A DNA stretch of 55,166 nucleotides from Chitinophagaceae bacterium. GTDB taxonomy: Bacteria; Bacteroidota; Bacteroidia; Chitinophagales; Chitinophagaceae. The position numbers and the translations under genes were made by a program. Below are positions 8,931 through 18,343 of the stretch, piece by piece. Position 1 is the first letter of the stretch; every line of letters begins with the position of its first letter. A model generated the notes under the pieces. That model saw nothing but the letters and a program-made list of their open reading frames with translations. It was not told the DNA's origin and did no database searches. The stretch covers positions 1-55,166 of the forward strand of contig JAICXX010000020.1 in NCBI GenBank assembly GCA_025934485.1. The letters run 5' to 3'.

Positions 8931-10199
8931 TTAAACTCGCTTTTTCAACGTGATCACCGTGATCTCCGGCCAAATGCCTAAGCGCCCAGAAAAGGCCAGG
9001 AAGCCGAAGCCACGATTCACATAAAGATACCGATCTTTTTCATTGGCCAACCCTGCCCAGTCGAGGTACCGGTATTGCACCGGGCTCCAACGGAATTTAT
9101 CCGATTCCACGCCCAATTGCGCTCCATGCGTATGTCCGGATAGCGTGAGGTGTATCGTGGCAGGATGAAACCGGATCTTTTCTTCCCAATGGGTCGGATC
9201 ATGTGACAGGCAGATCTTGAAGATTTCCGGGTCGAGTCCTTTTAAGGCTTTGTCAAGGTCCCCGATCTGGATGAATCCCCTGCCCCAGTTCTGTACACCG
9301 ATGAGCGCCAGCTGCTGACCGTCTTTTTCGAGGAGGACATGTTCATCGAGCAGCAGGCGGTAGCCCAGCGTTTTATGATGTTCTTTCAGGCGTTGGAGGT
9401 TATCTGCCTTTTCTTTTTCGCTATCCCACTGAATATAATCCCCATAGTCGTGATTGCCGAGGATCGAGAACTGTCCATAGGGCGCCTTGATCGCACCGAA
9501 GCGATCGAGGTAAGGTTCGATCTCCCATGCCACGTTGTTGACCAGGTCGCCGGTGAAGACGAAGAGATCGCTGTGCTGTGCCCTGGCCAGGTCGATGCCT
9601 TTTTGTACGGCATGGACATTGTCGAAGCTGCCGGAATGGATATCGGAGAGCTGGGTGATGGTAAATCCATCGAATGCCGGCGGCAGGTCATCGAAGAAGA
9701 GGGTGGTTTTGTGGAGGCGATAGTCGTATTTCCCCTTGAGCATGGCATAGAGGAACCCGGTGAATGGGATGGCGGCGATGAGGACGGCTGCTTCGCTGAT
9801 GAAACGTCTGCGGGCCGGGAAGAAGGGTTCCCCGGATGTTGTGCCCGGGCGCCGGGTGGTGAGCGCATGGACCAGGCCATAAAAGAACCGGCCGATATCG
9901 CCGAGGAAAAGCACCAGGCAAAAAAAGATCTTGGTGATCAGCAGGGCGAGGAAAAGGCTAAGCACCCATTCGTGGAAGGGGGTCATGCCCTGAGCGGTCC
10001 GGAAGCTGCCCAGGCCGGCGACAAAGGTCACGGTGAGGCCCAGGGAGACGATGAGATAACCCCAGCGAACCAGCAGCCGCCAGCGATCCGATCGCCAGCC
10101 GGTGGTGAGGGTCTTCAGGCCGCTGAACACGTACCAATCGAGCAGGAGGGTTACCGCCAGGAAGATCAGGATCAAATTGAGAAAACCGCCTCTACGCAT
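8931..10199 (-). CDS. Membrane-anchored metallophosphoesterase (YaeI/calcineurin-like)
   Basis: A 422-residue protein with about four N-terminal membrane segments (residues 5-165), then a calcineurin-like phosphoesterase domain. All metal motifs are present: LSDIHSG, FTGDLVNN, LGNHDYGD, LSHDP and SGHTHGAQLG. Membrane proteins of this build are usually placed with the YaeI/YkuE phosphodiesterases, acting on the periplasmic side, possibly on lipids. I chose the ATG at 10199 rather than a TTG three codons upstream. The unknown secreted protein follows directly. Confidence 0.9.
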   Translation of the reverse strand: MRRGGFLNLILIFLAVTLLLDWYVFSGLKTLTTGWRSDRWRLLVRWGYLIVSLGLTVTFVAGLGSFRTAQGMTPFHEWVLSLFLALLITKIFFCLVLFLGDIGRFFYGLVHALTTRRPGTTSGEPFFPARRRFISEAAVLIAAIPFTGFLYAMLKGKYDYRLHKTTLFFDDLPPAFDGFTITQLSDIHSGSFDNVHAVQKGIDLARAQHSDLFVFTGDLVNNVAWEIEPYLDRFGAIKAPYGQFSILGNHDYGDYIQWDSEKEKADNLQRLKEHHKTLGYRLLLDEHVLLEKDGQQLALIGVQNWGRGFIQIGDLDKALKGLDPEIFKICLSHDPTHWEEKIRFHPATIHLTLSGHTHGAQLGVESDKFRWSPVQYRYLDWAGLANEKDRYLYVNRGFGFLAFSGRLGIWPEITVITLKKRV

Positions 10200-10277
10200 A
10201 GAACACAATTTACGTATCTAATAACAACAGCCAAGAATCATAATAACAGCCGAGATAGTATCTTGCAGCAAAAAGCT

Positions 10278-11045
10278 ATGAGAATAGCCACCTATAATGT
10301 CAACGGCGTCAATGGACGTCTGCCGGTGTTGCTGCGCTGGCTTGGCGAGACCTCGCCCGATATCGTGTGTCTGCAGGAACTCAAGGCTCCGCAGGAAAAA
10401 TTCCCCGAACAGGCGATCAGGGACGCAGGATACCATGCGCTTTGGCATGGGCAAAAGAGCTGGAATGGGGTAGGTATCCTTGCACGATCCGGTGAGCCGA
10501 TCGAAGTTCGCCGGGGGCTGCCGGGCGACCCGGAGGATATCCACAGCCGTTATATCGAGGCGGAAGTCGACGGGATCGTCGTCGGCTGTCTATATCTGCC
10601 CAATGGCAATCCGGCGCCCGGGCCGAAATTCGATTATAAGCTTCGCTGGTTCGAACGGCTTACGGCGCATGCCGCCGGCCTGCTGGCTTCCGGGCGACCC
10701 GTGGTACTTACCGGCGATTACAATGTGATGCCTACGGATATGGATGTATACAAACCCGAGAAATGGGTTGAGGATGCCTTATTCCGGCCGGAAGTGCGGG
10801 CCGCATTCCACGCGCTTGTGGCGCAGGGCTGGACCGACGCGATCCGGACGCTTTATCCCACCGAAAAGATCTATACCTTCTGGGATTATTTTCGAAATGC
10901 TTATGGCCGTGACGCAGGTTTACGCATCGACCATTTTCTTTTAAGCCCGACGGTGAGCAAGCGCCTCAAGGCCGGCGGGGTCAACCGTGACGTGCGGGGC
11001 TGGGAAAAATCCAGCGATCATGCTCCGGTGTGGATCGAATTGTAA
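10278..11045 (+). CDS. xth: Exodeoxyribonuclease III
   Basis: 255 residues of the exonuclease III/AP endonuclease family, which removes abasic sites and degrades 3' ends during base excision repair in the cytoplasm. Active-site segments are MRIATYNVNGVNGR, CLQELKAP (Glu metal ligand), NGNPAPGPKFDYKLRW (Tyr), GDYNVMP, LRIDHFLLS and the final SDHAPVW. The frame is open far upstream, but only the ATG at 10278 gives the conserved N-terminus. The downstream permease gene begins 17 nt later. Confidence 0.95.
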   Translation: MRIATYNVNGVNGRLPVLLRWLGETSPDIVCLQELKAPQEKFPEQAIRDAGYHALWHGQKSWNGVGILARSGEPIEVRRGLPGDPEDIHSRYIEAEVDGIVVGCLYLPNGNPAPGPKFDYKLRWFERLTAHAAGLLASGRPVVLTGDYNVMPTDMDVYKPEKWVEDALFRPEVRAAFHALVAQGWTDAIRTLYPTEKIYTFWDYFRNAYGRDAGLRIDHFLLSPTVSKRLKAGGVNRDVRGWEKSSDHAPVWIEL

Positions 11046-11062
11046 ACCAAAGGGCTTTATCC

Positions 11063-12310
11063 ATGTCTGAATCCGTTTTCATTTGGCTCATATCCGTACT
11101 TTCTATTGCAGGCGTTATCCTTCGTCCCTTTAAGATCACCGAGGCCGTATGGGCGGTTGCGGGAGCCCTTCTATTGGTCCTGCTGCAATTGATCAGCCCC
11201 GCGGATGCCTGGGCGGGTATACGTAAAGGAACGGATGTCTATCTCTTTTTATTTGGAATGATGTTGCTGGCGGAGGTAGCCCGTGAGGAGCGGCTCTTCG
11301 ATTGGCTGGCAGCCAAGGCGGTGCTGCTTGCCCGTGGGTCGGCCAAAAGGCTTTTTGCGTTGACCTATCTGGTAGGGATCGTCGTGACGGCGTTTCTTTC
11401 GAACGACGCCACCGCGGTGGTGCTGACGCCGGCCGTAGCCGCAGCGGTGAGGGCAGCCAAGGTCACCAAACCTTTGCCTTATTTATTGATCTGTGCCTTT
11501 ATAGCCAATGCGGCGTCGTTTGTACTCCCTATTTCCAACCCTGCCAACCTGGTGATCTATGGGGCTTCGCTCCCACCCCTGTTGCATTGGTTGCCGCGGT
11601 ACCTGCTCGCCTCCCTATTGTCGATAGGATTGACCTATGTGTTATTGTACCGGACGCAAAAAGGGGAGTTGGAGACACCGTTGGAGGAAAAGATCGCATT
11701 GCCGGAGCTCTCCTCCACCGGCAGGAGCGCGGCGTGGGGGATCGTCCTTACCGCCGTGGTGTTACTGGCTTCCTCGGCCTGGAATATTCCGCTGGGTTTG
11801 CCCACGGCGATCACGGGTGTTCTGACCTCGGGATTCGTGTTGTTCCGAGCCAGAAAAACACCTCTAACGATCATCAAAGGGGTCTCATGGGCCGTGTTGC
11901 CACTGGTGGCCGGGCTTTTTATCCTTGTCGAAGCCTTGAATAAAACGGGGCTGATCCGGGTGCTTGCGCAGCTGCTTCAGCAGGCGACGGCGCGTGGCGT
12001 TGCCGGAGCGGCCTGGGGAAGCGGGATCGGCATTGCGCTGCTCAGTAACCTGATGAATAATCTCCCTTCCGGGCTTCTTGCAGCCGATGCCGTACAGGCG
12101 GCACACGTACCGGAGGTAGTGCGCAGCGCCGTGTTGATCGGTGTGGATCTCGGCCCAAATCTCTCTGTTACCGGTTCGCTGGCCACCATCCTGTGGTTGG
12201 TAGCGTTACGCCGGGAGGGTCAGACTGTTAGTGCCCTTGCGTTTCTTAAATTAGGGGTGGTCATCATGCTGCCGGCATTGCTTGCGGCCATTGCAGCCTT
12301 ATGGATTTAA
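11063..12310 (+). CDS. ArsB/NhaD-superfamily permease (arsenite-efflux-like)
   Basis: A 415-residue membrane protein with about 11-12 hydrophobic segments. It resembles ArsB in order and motifs: SNDATAVVLTP (E. coli ArsB: ANDGAALILTP), MNNLPSGLL, and VDLGPNLSVTGSLATILWL near the C-terminus. ArsB exports arsenite or antimonite. No arsR, arsC or arsA lies nearby, so substrate is not certain; other ion-transporter superfamily members move sodium or dicarboxylates. I start at the ATG at 11063; an upstream alternative would overlap xth. Its end overlaps the convergent GH gene by 12 bp. Confidence 0.82.
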   Translation: MSESVFIWLISVLSIAGVILRPFKITEAVWAVAGALLLVLLQLISPADAWAGIRKGTDVYLFLFGMMLLAEVAREERLFDWLAAKAVLLARGSAKRLFALTYLVGIVVTAFLSNDATAVVLTPAVAAAVRAAKVTKPLPYLLICAFIANAASFVLPISNPANLVIYGASLPPLLHWLPRYLLASLLSIGLTYVLLYRTQKGELETPLEEKIALPELSSTGRSAAWGIVLTAVVLLASSAWNIPLGLPTAITGVLTSGFVLFRARKTPLTIIKGVSWAVLPLVAGLFILVEALNKTGLIRVLAQLLQQATARGVAGAAWGSGIGIALLSNLMNNLPSGLLAADAVQAAHVPEVVRSAVLIGVDLGPNLSVTGSLATILWLVALRREGQTVSALAFLKLGVVIMLPALLAAIAALWI

Positions 12311-14092
12311 CAGGGTGACAAAACTTTGGCCTTCGACGGTAAAGGTAGCCTGTCCTCCCGAAACGTGCACGGATGCACCCTCCTCGGCTCCCTGCGTCTT
12401 GCTGGTCGTATAGCGCCGGAGGAGCCGGACACCGGCAGGCAGACCGGTCAACGTTATTTGGCGGGTAGCGCCGTTGTTGACAATATGGATCGCGTAGCTT
12501 TGTTTTTTATTATCGCCCATGGCGGCGACAGCAATGTCCGGCCGGCTGGCACTGATGGGCATCGCGAAGAGGCCTGGCGGTGTCATCCCCAGCTGTTTAA
12601 GATTATAGAAACGTTGGGTCGGGTGTAATGCGCTGGTATCGCCGAAGATACCTCCGCCCGCCAATAAGGAATAGTCGGAGGTCAATTGCCACTGCAGGAT
12701 GCTTAGCGGCTGACAGATAGCTAACAGCCGCGTATAGAGGCTGATCTCTTTCAAGGCATACGACGGTTCCTGGAAGATTTCCGGGTAATTCCAGGCGGCG
12801 GCGTCGATGCTGCCTTCACCTACGATCACCGGTACATGCAATTCGCTCGCGGCATCGGCCCATTTTTGCAGCGTAGCGGTGTCGAAGCCCCGCCACGAGT
12901 GGAAGGAGATCATCGAGATATAAGGACGGGCGGCGGGATCGTTCATGGCTGGACCTATAAACGCCCAGGTGGTCGCATCCGAGTTATCGCCGAGCAGGAC
13001 GCGTGTATTCAGGCCGCGAGAGGCAAAATAGGCGCCGAGGCCTTTGATCAGTTCATCGTGTTCGAGGGCGGTTTGCCGGACATTGATGCCGAGGTCCGAT
13101 TCGTTGAACGAGAAATAGCGTACGTCGACCTGGAATTGCTGTTTTAGATAAACGATATAGTCGGCGATCGATTTGTAAATGGCATCCGTGTTGGCATGAT
13201 TCAGGGCGTTGCCCCAGATATGGTCGGCGCCGGGTCGCATCCGCAGTGGACCTTCCACGGCCCATTCGGGCGGGAACCAGGCGGAGACGATCACCGGGAT
13301 CTTTCTTTCGGCCAGTGTACCGGCCATATAAACGGCGCGCTGAACGGCTGGATGCAGTTTGCCGGCCAGTGCAGAGTCCAGGGGATCGCTGTCTTTTACC
13401 GGCTGCCAGAAACGCCAGGGCAGCTCTACCCTACCCCAGGTTACCCGAAGATGATCCAGGCAATAAGCGATCACCTGGGGATCCGTTTTGGTGTTTTGGA
13501 TGCGAAAATTACCACCGATGCCATCGAAGGGCCGGCCGGGTTCCGCGGTATTGAGTGACAGGTGGACAGGCTGGCGATCGATGGTGCCGCTGACGGTGAT
13601 GGTGAGCGTGAGTTGGGACGAGTCACCCTTCCCGAGGTCGCCTGTTGCGATCGGGATATCCGTGCGGAGGTTGGTTCCTTCCATTGTTTCCTGAGCGCGC
13701 CCGGAAGAGGCGATCTTCAATACCTGTCGTTTCGATCGTACTATGCTGAAAAAGACGTTTTGATCATGGATATCGGCATGCGCCGTGCAGGTGATGGTGA
13801 TCCGGGCCGCACCCTTGCCGGGTGCTTCGACTTTTTCCACGAAATAGAGACTGTCGAGATGGGTATAGACGATCTGTGCATTTCCCTGGCGGGTATAGCG
13901 GGGGTTTTGCTTTTCTTTAGCGGTCGCAACTGTGTTGCCGTTTGCTTCGGCAAGCCGCAAGCTTGTTTCGAATGGCATGAGCTGACCATCGATACGGATG
14001 CCCGTGAGATTCCCCCAGGGTTCGAGTTCGGGCTGAGCGAATGCGGTTACGGTGGCGATGCTTAGAACGAGGAGGAAGATTACGGGTCTCAT
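12299..14092 (-). CDS. Secreted clan GH-A glycoside hydrolase (GH30-like)
   Basis: 597 residues with signal peptide (ending in TAFAQ). An N-terminal domain of about 160 residues precedes a TIM barrel that opens with RPFDGIGGNFRIQN, the typical GH30-type start. The acid/base candidate is Glu in YFSFNESDLG (about residue 332) and the nucleophile Glu in PVIVGEGSID (about 426). The C-terminal 80 residues form a beta domain (AIHIVNNGATRQITLTGLP). Such enzymes hydrolyse beta-linked polysaccharides such as glucan or xylan. The family assignment beyond clan A is not firm. No SusCD pair is adjacent. Confidence 0.78.
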   Translation of the reverse strand: MRPVIFLLVLSIATVTAFAQPELEPWGNLTGIRIDGQLMPFETSLRLAEANGNTVATAKEKQNPRYTRQGNAQIVYTHLDSLYFVEKVEAPGKGAARITITCTAHADIHDQNVFFSIVRSKRQVLKIASSGRAQETMEGTNLRTDIPIATGDLGKGDSSQLTLTITVSGTIDRQPVHLSLNTAEPGRPFDGIGGNFRIQNTKTDPQVIAYCLDHLRVTWGRVELPWRFWQPVKDSDPLDSALAGKLHPAVQRAVYMAGTLAERKIPVIVSAWFPPEWAVEGPLRMRPGADHIWGNALNHANTDAIYKSIADYIVYLKQQFQVDVRYFSFNESDLGINVRQTALEHDELIKGLGAYFASRGLNTRVLLGDNSDATTWAFIGPAMNDPAARPYISMISFHSWRGFDTATLQKWADAASELHVPVIVGEGSIDAAAWNYPEIFQEPSYALKEISLYTRLLAICQPLSILQWQLTSDYSLLAGGGIFGDTSALHPTQRFYNLKQLGMTPPGLFAMPISASRPDIAVAAMGDNKKQSYAIHIVNNGATRQITLTGLPAGVRLLRRYTTSKTQGAEEGASVHVSGGQATFTVEGQSFVTLLNP

Positions 14093-14116
14093 GCTGCTAA
14101 GTTAGTGCGTCAGGAG

Positions 14117-14596
14117 CTAATACAGTCGTTTATCACCCTTGATCTTCCAGAGATCGAACAAGGCTACGGCCTCGGAAAGATATTGTTGGTCGAAGGGGAT
14201 CTTTCTTTTGTCGACCGGAATATTGATCTCCCGGTAGATCACCGCATCGTCGAAGCCGGCATTGGCGGCATCATCACGGGTACAGGCGTAGATTACGCGG
14301 CGGGGGCGGGCCCAATAGATAGCCCCGAGACACATGGGGCAGGGTTCGCAGGAGGTATAGAGATCGCAGCCCGTAAGCTGGTAGGCACCCAGTTTAGCGC
14401 AGGCATCGCGGATGGCCATCACTTCGGCGTGGGCGGTGGGATCATTGGTGGAGGTCACCTGGTTGTGTCCTTTTCCGACGATCATGCCGTCTTTGACGAT
14501 CACACAACCAAACGGACCGCCGGCACCCTTTTCGACCCCTTCTTTCGCCAGTGCGATCGCTTCCAGTAAAAATTTCCTGTCGTTCTCAGCCATCAT
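14117..14596 (-). CDS. guaD: Guanine deaminase (GuaD type, cytidine-deaminase fold)
   Basis: 159 residues. It converts guanine to xanthine in cytosolic purine salvage. Zinc-site motifs are TAHAEV (His and catalytic Glu) and SCEPCPMC. The run LGAYQLTGCDLYTSCEPC, AIYWARPRRVIYA and NAGFDD closely match Bacillus subtilis GuaD and separate it from tRNA adenosine deaminase TadA. Two adjacent ATGs can serve as start (14596 or 14593). A TATTTTTG -7 box ends only 4 nt before the first ATG, so the mRNA may be leaderless. Confidence 0.93.
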   Translation of the reverse strand: MMAENDRKFLLEAIALAKEGVEKGAGGPFGCVIVKDGMIVGKGHNQVTSTNDPTAHAEVMAIRDACAKLGAYQLTGCDLYTSCEPCPMCLGAIYWARPRRVIYACTRDDAANAGFDDAVIYREINIPVDKRKIPFDQQYLSEAVALFDLWKIKGDKRLY

Positions 14597-14600
14597 AGCA

Positions 14601-14608
14601 CAAAAATA
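14601..14608 (-). promoter_or_regulatory. -7 promoter box for guaD
   Basis: Reads TATTTTTG on the minus strand, an exact TAnnTTTG match 4 nt before the ATG at 14596. It implies little or no 5' leader. Confidence 0.5.
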
Positions 14609-14622
14609 GGAAGAAAGCGGCC

Positions 14623-16173
14623 TCAGGGCAAACTATCGGATGACGGCACCAGGCGTGCAGAGAGATCCGGGTCGGGCATCGTTCTATCGAACGGGAACAT
14701 GGGACGCTGGATGCGTTTATACGTGAGATGTTCGATATCCTGGTCGACGCCGCCGGGCGTCAGGGCCATGATCCAGCCTGCACGCATGGCATAGAGCTCG
14801 GGTTCGAGGTAACCGATCTTGACGACGATGAGATCCGTTTTTCGTGGTTTTAATCCAAGCCTGGTGAAGTCGATCTCTTTGTGATACGGTTTGCGTTTTT
14901 TCGTTACGATGATATGGAGGCTTCCGATCTTTATCACGGATTCCACTTCAGCGTCTTTATCGCCGTAGACGATGGATTCGACCGTTCCTTTTATATGGGC
15001 CGGCGGCGAAAAGCGGCTGTCGACCTTGGCACCGGCATAGCCATCTACTTTTCCGCCCACGCCCGCCGCGATGGCCTGCTGGATCAACTCCGGACCTGGG
15101 ATGGAAGCATAGATCAGCGAGGGACCGCCGGGGAATGTAAATTTCGGGTTAGCGAGCAGCTGATTAAGCGTCCAGGTAACGTCCCCTGCGCCGCCTGCGG
15201 TAGGATTATCGCCCATATCGCTGATGAAAAAAGGATGTTGTTTGCTGGCCAGCGCGCTATCCAGGGCTTCTTTCCAGGGTTTGGTCGTCGCGACGAAGGC
15301 ATAACCATTGCGGGCAGCCCAAAAACTACGCGCGAGCTTTTCGGCCGCGGCCGTTACTTTTTGTTTGTCGTCGCCGGTGACCAGGACGACCGCATGGTTA
15401 CGCGGTTCATCGGCCCAGGGATAGCCCACCCAGATACCACCATCGATGATACCGGGTTGAGCCAGGGTAGGATCGATGGCCTTGAAAACACTTTTAGCCG
15501 GTTCGATCCGGGTGCTGGTCTTTTCGCCGGGCAGCAGCACAGGGATAGGAATCCAGGCTTTATAGGCGGGTTTTCCCTTTCCGCTTTGCAGCCGGTCCAG
15601 CAGGTCGGTCACTGCGCGCTCTTTGGTCTGCATCGCATCTTCGTGTGGGGCCAGCCGATAGTCGGTGATCAGATCCGTGTTGGCCGCCAGGTCCATCGAG
15701 ACATTGCCATGAAGATCCATGGAGGTGGAGATGATGGTGCCTTTCCCGACTGCTTTCCGGATACGCTTGATAAAATCTCCTTCGGGGTCATCGAGGCCGA
15801 CGACGCTCATGGCGCCGTGGATATCGAAATAAAGTCCGTCGTAGGGCAGGTATTTTTTCAACGAGTCGAGGGTTTTGTTTACCAGCGACTCATAGGCTTC
15901 CCGCGTGACCGCGCCGCCCGGCAGCGAATGACCGACGATGGTCGGTATCCAGGTTGCCTGTTGTCTTATCGGGGAATCCGCCGCCATGAATGGGTAGACG
16001 GAGAACACCGCTGTATCATATTTGGCGTGGAAAGCCGCTTCATCGGTGAGGGCCGGCGAAAAAGTGCTCGATTCGATTCCCAGGCCGGCGATGGCGATGC
16101 GGGGTAATTTCTTTTGCGGGGTCTGGCAGGAGAAGACCGCGCAGAGGACGACGAGGGGAAGCAAACGTTTCAT
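14623..16173 (-). CDS. M81 family metallopeptidase-like lipoprotein (MlrC-like)
   Basis: A 516-residue protein with a lipoprotein signal (MKRLLPLVVLCAVFSC). The rest matches the MlrC/M81 family: GIESSTFSP near the start, YFDIHGAMSV and STSMDLHGNV as zinc-binding segments, GYPWADEPRNHAV, and FISDMGDNPTAGGAGD. MlrC was described as a microcystin-degrading enzyme, but most homologues come from bacteria that never see microcystin, so the substrate is unknown. The ATG at 16173 is chosen because it gives the lipoprotein signal. It lies 11 nt behind the PD40 protein gene and is probably co-transcribed with it. Confidence 0.88.
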   Translation of the reverse strand: MKRLLPLVVLCAVFSCQTPQKKLPRIAIAGLGIESSTFSPALTDEAAFHAKYDTAVFSVYPFMAADSPIRQQATWIPTIVGHSLPGGAVTREAYESLVNKTLDSLKKYLPYDGLYFDIHGAMSVVGLDDPEGDFIKRIRKAVGKGTIISTSMDLHGNVSMDLAANTDLITDYRLAPHEDAMQTKERAVTDLLDRLQSGKGKPAYKAWIPIPVLLPGEKTSTRIEPAKSVFKAIDPTLAQPGIIDGGIWVGYPWADEPRNHAVVLVTGDDKQKVTAAAEKLARSFWAARNGYAFVATTKPWKEALDSALASKQHPFFISDMGDNPTAGGAGDVTWTLNQLLANPKFTFPGGPSLIYASIPGPELIQQAIAAGVGGKVDGYAGAKVDSRFSPPAHIKGTVESIVYGDKDAEVESVIKIGSLHIIVTKKRKPYHKEIDFTRLGLKPRKTDLIVVKIGYLEPELYAMRAGWIMALTPGGVDQDIEHLTYKRIQRPMFPFDRTMPDPDLSARLVPSSDSLP

Positions 16174-16184
16174 GACTAAATATA

Positions 16185-17096
16185 CTAAAGATTCTCCCGT
16201 CGCAGCTTTTCTAGCAGGTGATCGAATCGTAGCCAGTAGATATGACAATCTTTTGGGCTGGTGCCATAGGAATAGAAGAGGTATTTCCCGTCGGGAGTGA
16301 CGTATTCACCCCAGCGATGGGCGGCACCATTGTTGATCAGCGGACCGAGGCTCACCGGTTGGGTCCACGTGTGATCTTTGCGGCGGAAGCTGATGTAGAG
16401 CTCGCAGTGGAAGTCTATTGTTTCGTTGGCGCTGACGATCATATAGGATTCATCGGGGGCGATATAAAAGTCGCCGTTGAAACCGGGGGTATTGATGGGC
16501 GCGCCGAGGTCTTTGACGGTGGTGTCGTTTCCCGTGATCGTCAGGGTGCAGATATCGTAATCACTGAAGTCTCTTCTCTTACCCGGATGGCCGTTGGTGC
16601 CGATATAGCAGACGCCGCTTTTTGTGGGTGTGAACATATAGAGACCAAAGGGTTCGCGGAGGTAGGCTTTTGGGTGAGACCACCCGTTCCCGCCGATGCG
16701 GTCGATTTGCCAGATGATGGAATGGAGGGTGTCGCCCGAGGCGCCTTCCAGGTAGAGGGTTTTTTGATCCATCGAAAAGGTAGGCGCATTATAGTGTTCA
16801 ACGAGAACGTATGGTCCCTGCCAGGTGTTGCCGGCGTATCGGAAATACCGGATCTTACTGTTCTTTCCGTCGAACCAGGTGGTATTCGTGGGATAATAGA
16901 ATTCCCGGCCGTCGGCTGAGAAGGCGACGCGATCGAACGCGAAGGTGTCTTTTTGTGTCAGGAGATGCAAGGCGAAGATCCGGGGTGTATCGGTTGGCGG
17001 CTTTTGCCCCAGGCAGGCGGCGGGGGTATTCCAGATAGACTGGCTATGGGCGGTGAGCGTGCCCATTATCAGAAGCAGGAAGAAAAGGCGGAGCAT
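16185..17096 (-). CDS. Secreted PD40 beta-propeller (TolB-like) protein
   Basis: 303 residues with signal peptide (MLRLFFLLLIMGTLTAHSQ). Repeats of the PD40 type are visible: VAFSADGREFYYPT, PTFSMDQKTLYLEG, FYIAPDESYMIVSA and YVTPDGKYLFYSY, about 40-60 residues apart, suggesting a propeller of five or six blades. TolB-like propellers usually bind proteins or peptides in the periplasm. The next gene on the strand is the M81 lipoprotein. Specific role unknown. Confidence 0.82.
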   Translation of the reverse strand: MLRLFFLLLIMGTLTAHSQSIWNTPAACLGQKPPTDTPRIFALHLLTQKDTFAFDRVAFSADGREFYYPTNTTWFDGKNSKIRYFRYAGNTWQGPYVLVEHYNAPTFSMDQKTLYLEGASGDTLHSIIWQIDRIGGNGWSHPKAYLREPFGLYMFTPTKSGVCYIGTNGHPGKRRDFSDYDICTLTITGNDTTVKDLGAPINTPGFNGDFYIAPDESYMIVSANETIDFHCELYISFRRKDHTWTQPVSLGPLINNGAAHRWGEYVTPDGKYLFYSYGTSPKDCHIYWLRFDHLLEKLRRENL

Positions 17097-17172
17097 GAAT
17101 TTTTTCTTCTAAGGTCGCCTTTGCATGCTGCCGGGGGCGTTCAAAGCGGGTTCAATTTTGTTCAAATTTGCT

Positions 17173-17179
17173 TATCTTG
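17173..17179 (+). promoter_or_regulatory. -7-like promoter box, M28 peptidase
   Basis: TATCTTG, a near match to TAnnTTTG, 5 nt before the ATG at 17185. Two tandem 10-nt units of the form TTCAAnTTTG (actual TTCAATTTTG and TTCAAATTTG) lie at 17151-17170 directly upstream. Confidence 0.4.
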
Positions 17180-17184
17180 TAGCG

Positions 17185-18270
17185 ATGAGGCGATCCTTGC
17201 TCCTTATCTTATTTTTAACCGGCCACTTTATCTCCACGGCGCAGCTGGCGGACACGCTCCGGATCGCGCGGGCCGAGACGCCGGAGAGCATTCTCGCTCC
17301 GCTGATCTATCTGTCGTCGGATGCGTTGCGGGGCCGCCATGTGGGCACACCGGAGATCGATACGACTGCCGGTTATATCGCCAGGCAGTTCAAGCGAGCG
17401 GGCGCAAGTCCGGTTCCGGGAGCCAAGGGCTATTTTCAGCCGTTCAATTGTCTGTTCAGCAGGACATCCCGTTATTTAAGGGCCGATCCTCAAGTTGCTG
17501 CTGGCTTATCTTTTACGCGTCCTGTGCCACTGAAAAATGTATTGGCTTATGTGCCCGGCACGGACAGTGTTTTGCGTAATCAGTATGTCGTATTGAGCTC
17601 GCACTACGATCACCTGGGAGTTTCGGACCAGCTGAGATATGAAAATGGCAAGTGGGACAGCATCTTTAACGGTGCGCGGGACAACGCCACCGGAACGGCA
17701 GCCGTGATAGCGGCAGCCCATTATTTTGCGCGTCATCCACCCAGGCGATCCCTGCTTTTTATTTGCTATACGGCGGAGGAAGAGGGGCTTGTCGGCAGCG
17801 AATTTTACGCACGTCATCCATTAGTACCGCTGGACCATTCGGTGTACAATCTCAATGTGGACAATGCCGGCTATAACACAACGAACGCGGTGTGTCTATT
17901 CGGCCTCGGCAGGACAAGCGAAGACTCGTTGGTCTACAAGGCGTGTGCGGCGTATGGTTTTGCGGTGCTGGATGATCCGACGCCCTGGGGGCTTTTTAAA
18001 AGCAGCGATAATCTTTCTCTCGCCCAAAAGGGGGTGCCCGCACCTACCTATAGCTTGGGAATCAAGGAGTGGGACGCCAGGATCACGGACCATTATCACC
18101 AGCTGAGCGATGAGACCGGCAATATGGACCTGGACTATGTGGTTAAATTTATTCGCGCGTATATTTTAATAGCGCAGTATATCGCCGATGATGCAGTACA
18201 GCCGCGTTGGACGTCCGGTGATCCCTGTGAAGCCGCGTGGTTGACCCTTTTCCACAAGCCGCCCCGATAG
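17185..18270 (+). CDS. Secreted M28 family zinc peptidase
   Basis: 361 residues with a signal peptide (MRRSLLLILFLTGHFISTAQ). All five metal-site segments of M28 aminopeptidases are present: SSHYDHLG, ARDNATG, YTAEEEGLVGS, LNVDNAG and DHYHQLSDE. The propeptide-like segment SSDALRGRHVGTPE is typical of secreted members. It would cleave N-terminal residues from peptides in the periplasm or outside. The ATG at 17185 is chosen over an upstream in-frame codon because it starts the signal peptide and follows a promoter-like TATCTTG. Confidence 0.92.
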   Translation: MRRSLLLILFLTGHFISTAQLADTLRIARAETPESILAPLIYLSSDALRGRHVGTPEIDTTAGYIARQFKRAGASPVPGAKGYFQPFNCLFSRTSRYLRADPQVAAGLSFTRPVPLKNVLAYVPGTDSVLRNQYVVLSSHYDHLGVSDQLRYENGKWDSIFNGARDNATGTAAVIAAAHYFARHPPRRSLLFICYTAEEEGLVGSEFYARHPLVPLDHSVYNLNVDNAGYNTTNAVCLFGLGRTSEDSLVYKACAAYGFAVLDDPTPWGLFKSSDNLSLAQKGVPAPTYSLGIKEWDARITDHYHQLSDETGNMDLDYVVKFIRAYILIAQYIADDAVQPRWTSGDPCEAAWLTLFHKPPR

Positions 18271-18331
18271 ACTCGCGCTTTTTATGCACAGGCTGTTCAT
18301 AAGTCGCCCTATTTTCTGCAGTGAAAAGGGG

Positions 18332-18338
18332 TATCTTG
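18332..18338 (+). promoter_or_regulatory. -7-like promoter box, small unknown gene
   Basis: TATCTTG 5 nt before the ATG at 18344, the same box and spacing seen before the M28 gene. Confidence 0.4.
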
Positions 18339-18343
18339 ACTAC

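Noticed and set aside
9339..10277. Long open frame upstream of and in frame with exonuclease III, suggesting a 568-residue fusion
   Set aside because: It lies antisense to the metallophosphoesterase gene, its composition is not protein-like, and the exonuclease has its own ATG at 10278 with the conserved N-terminus.
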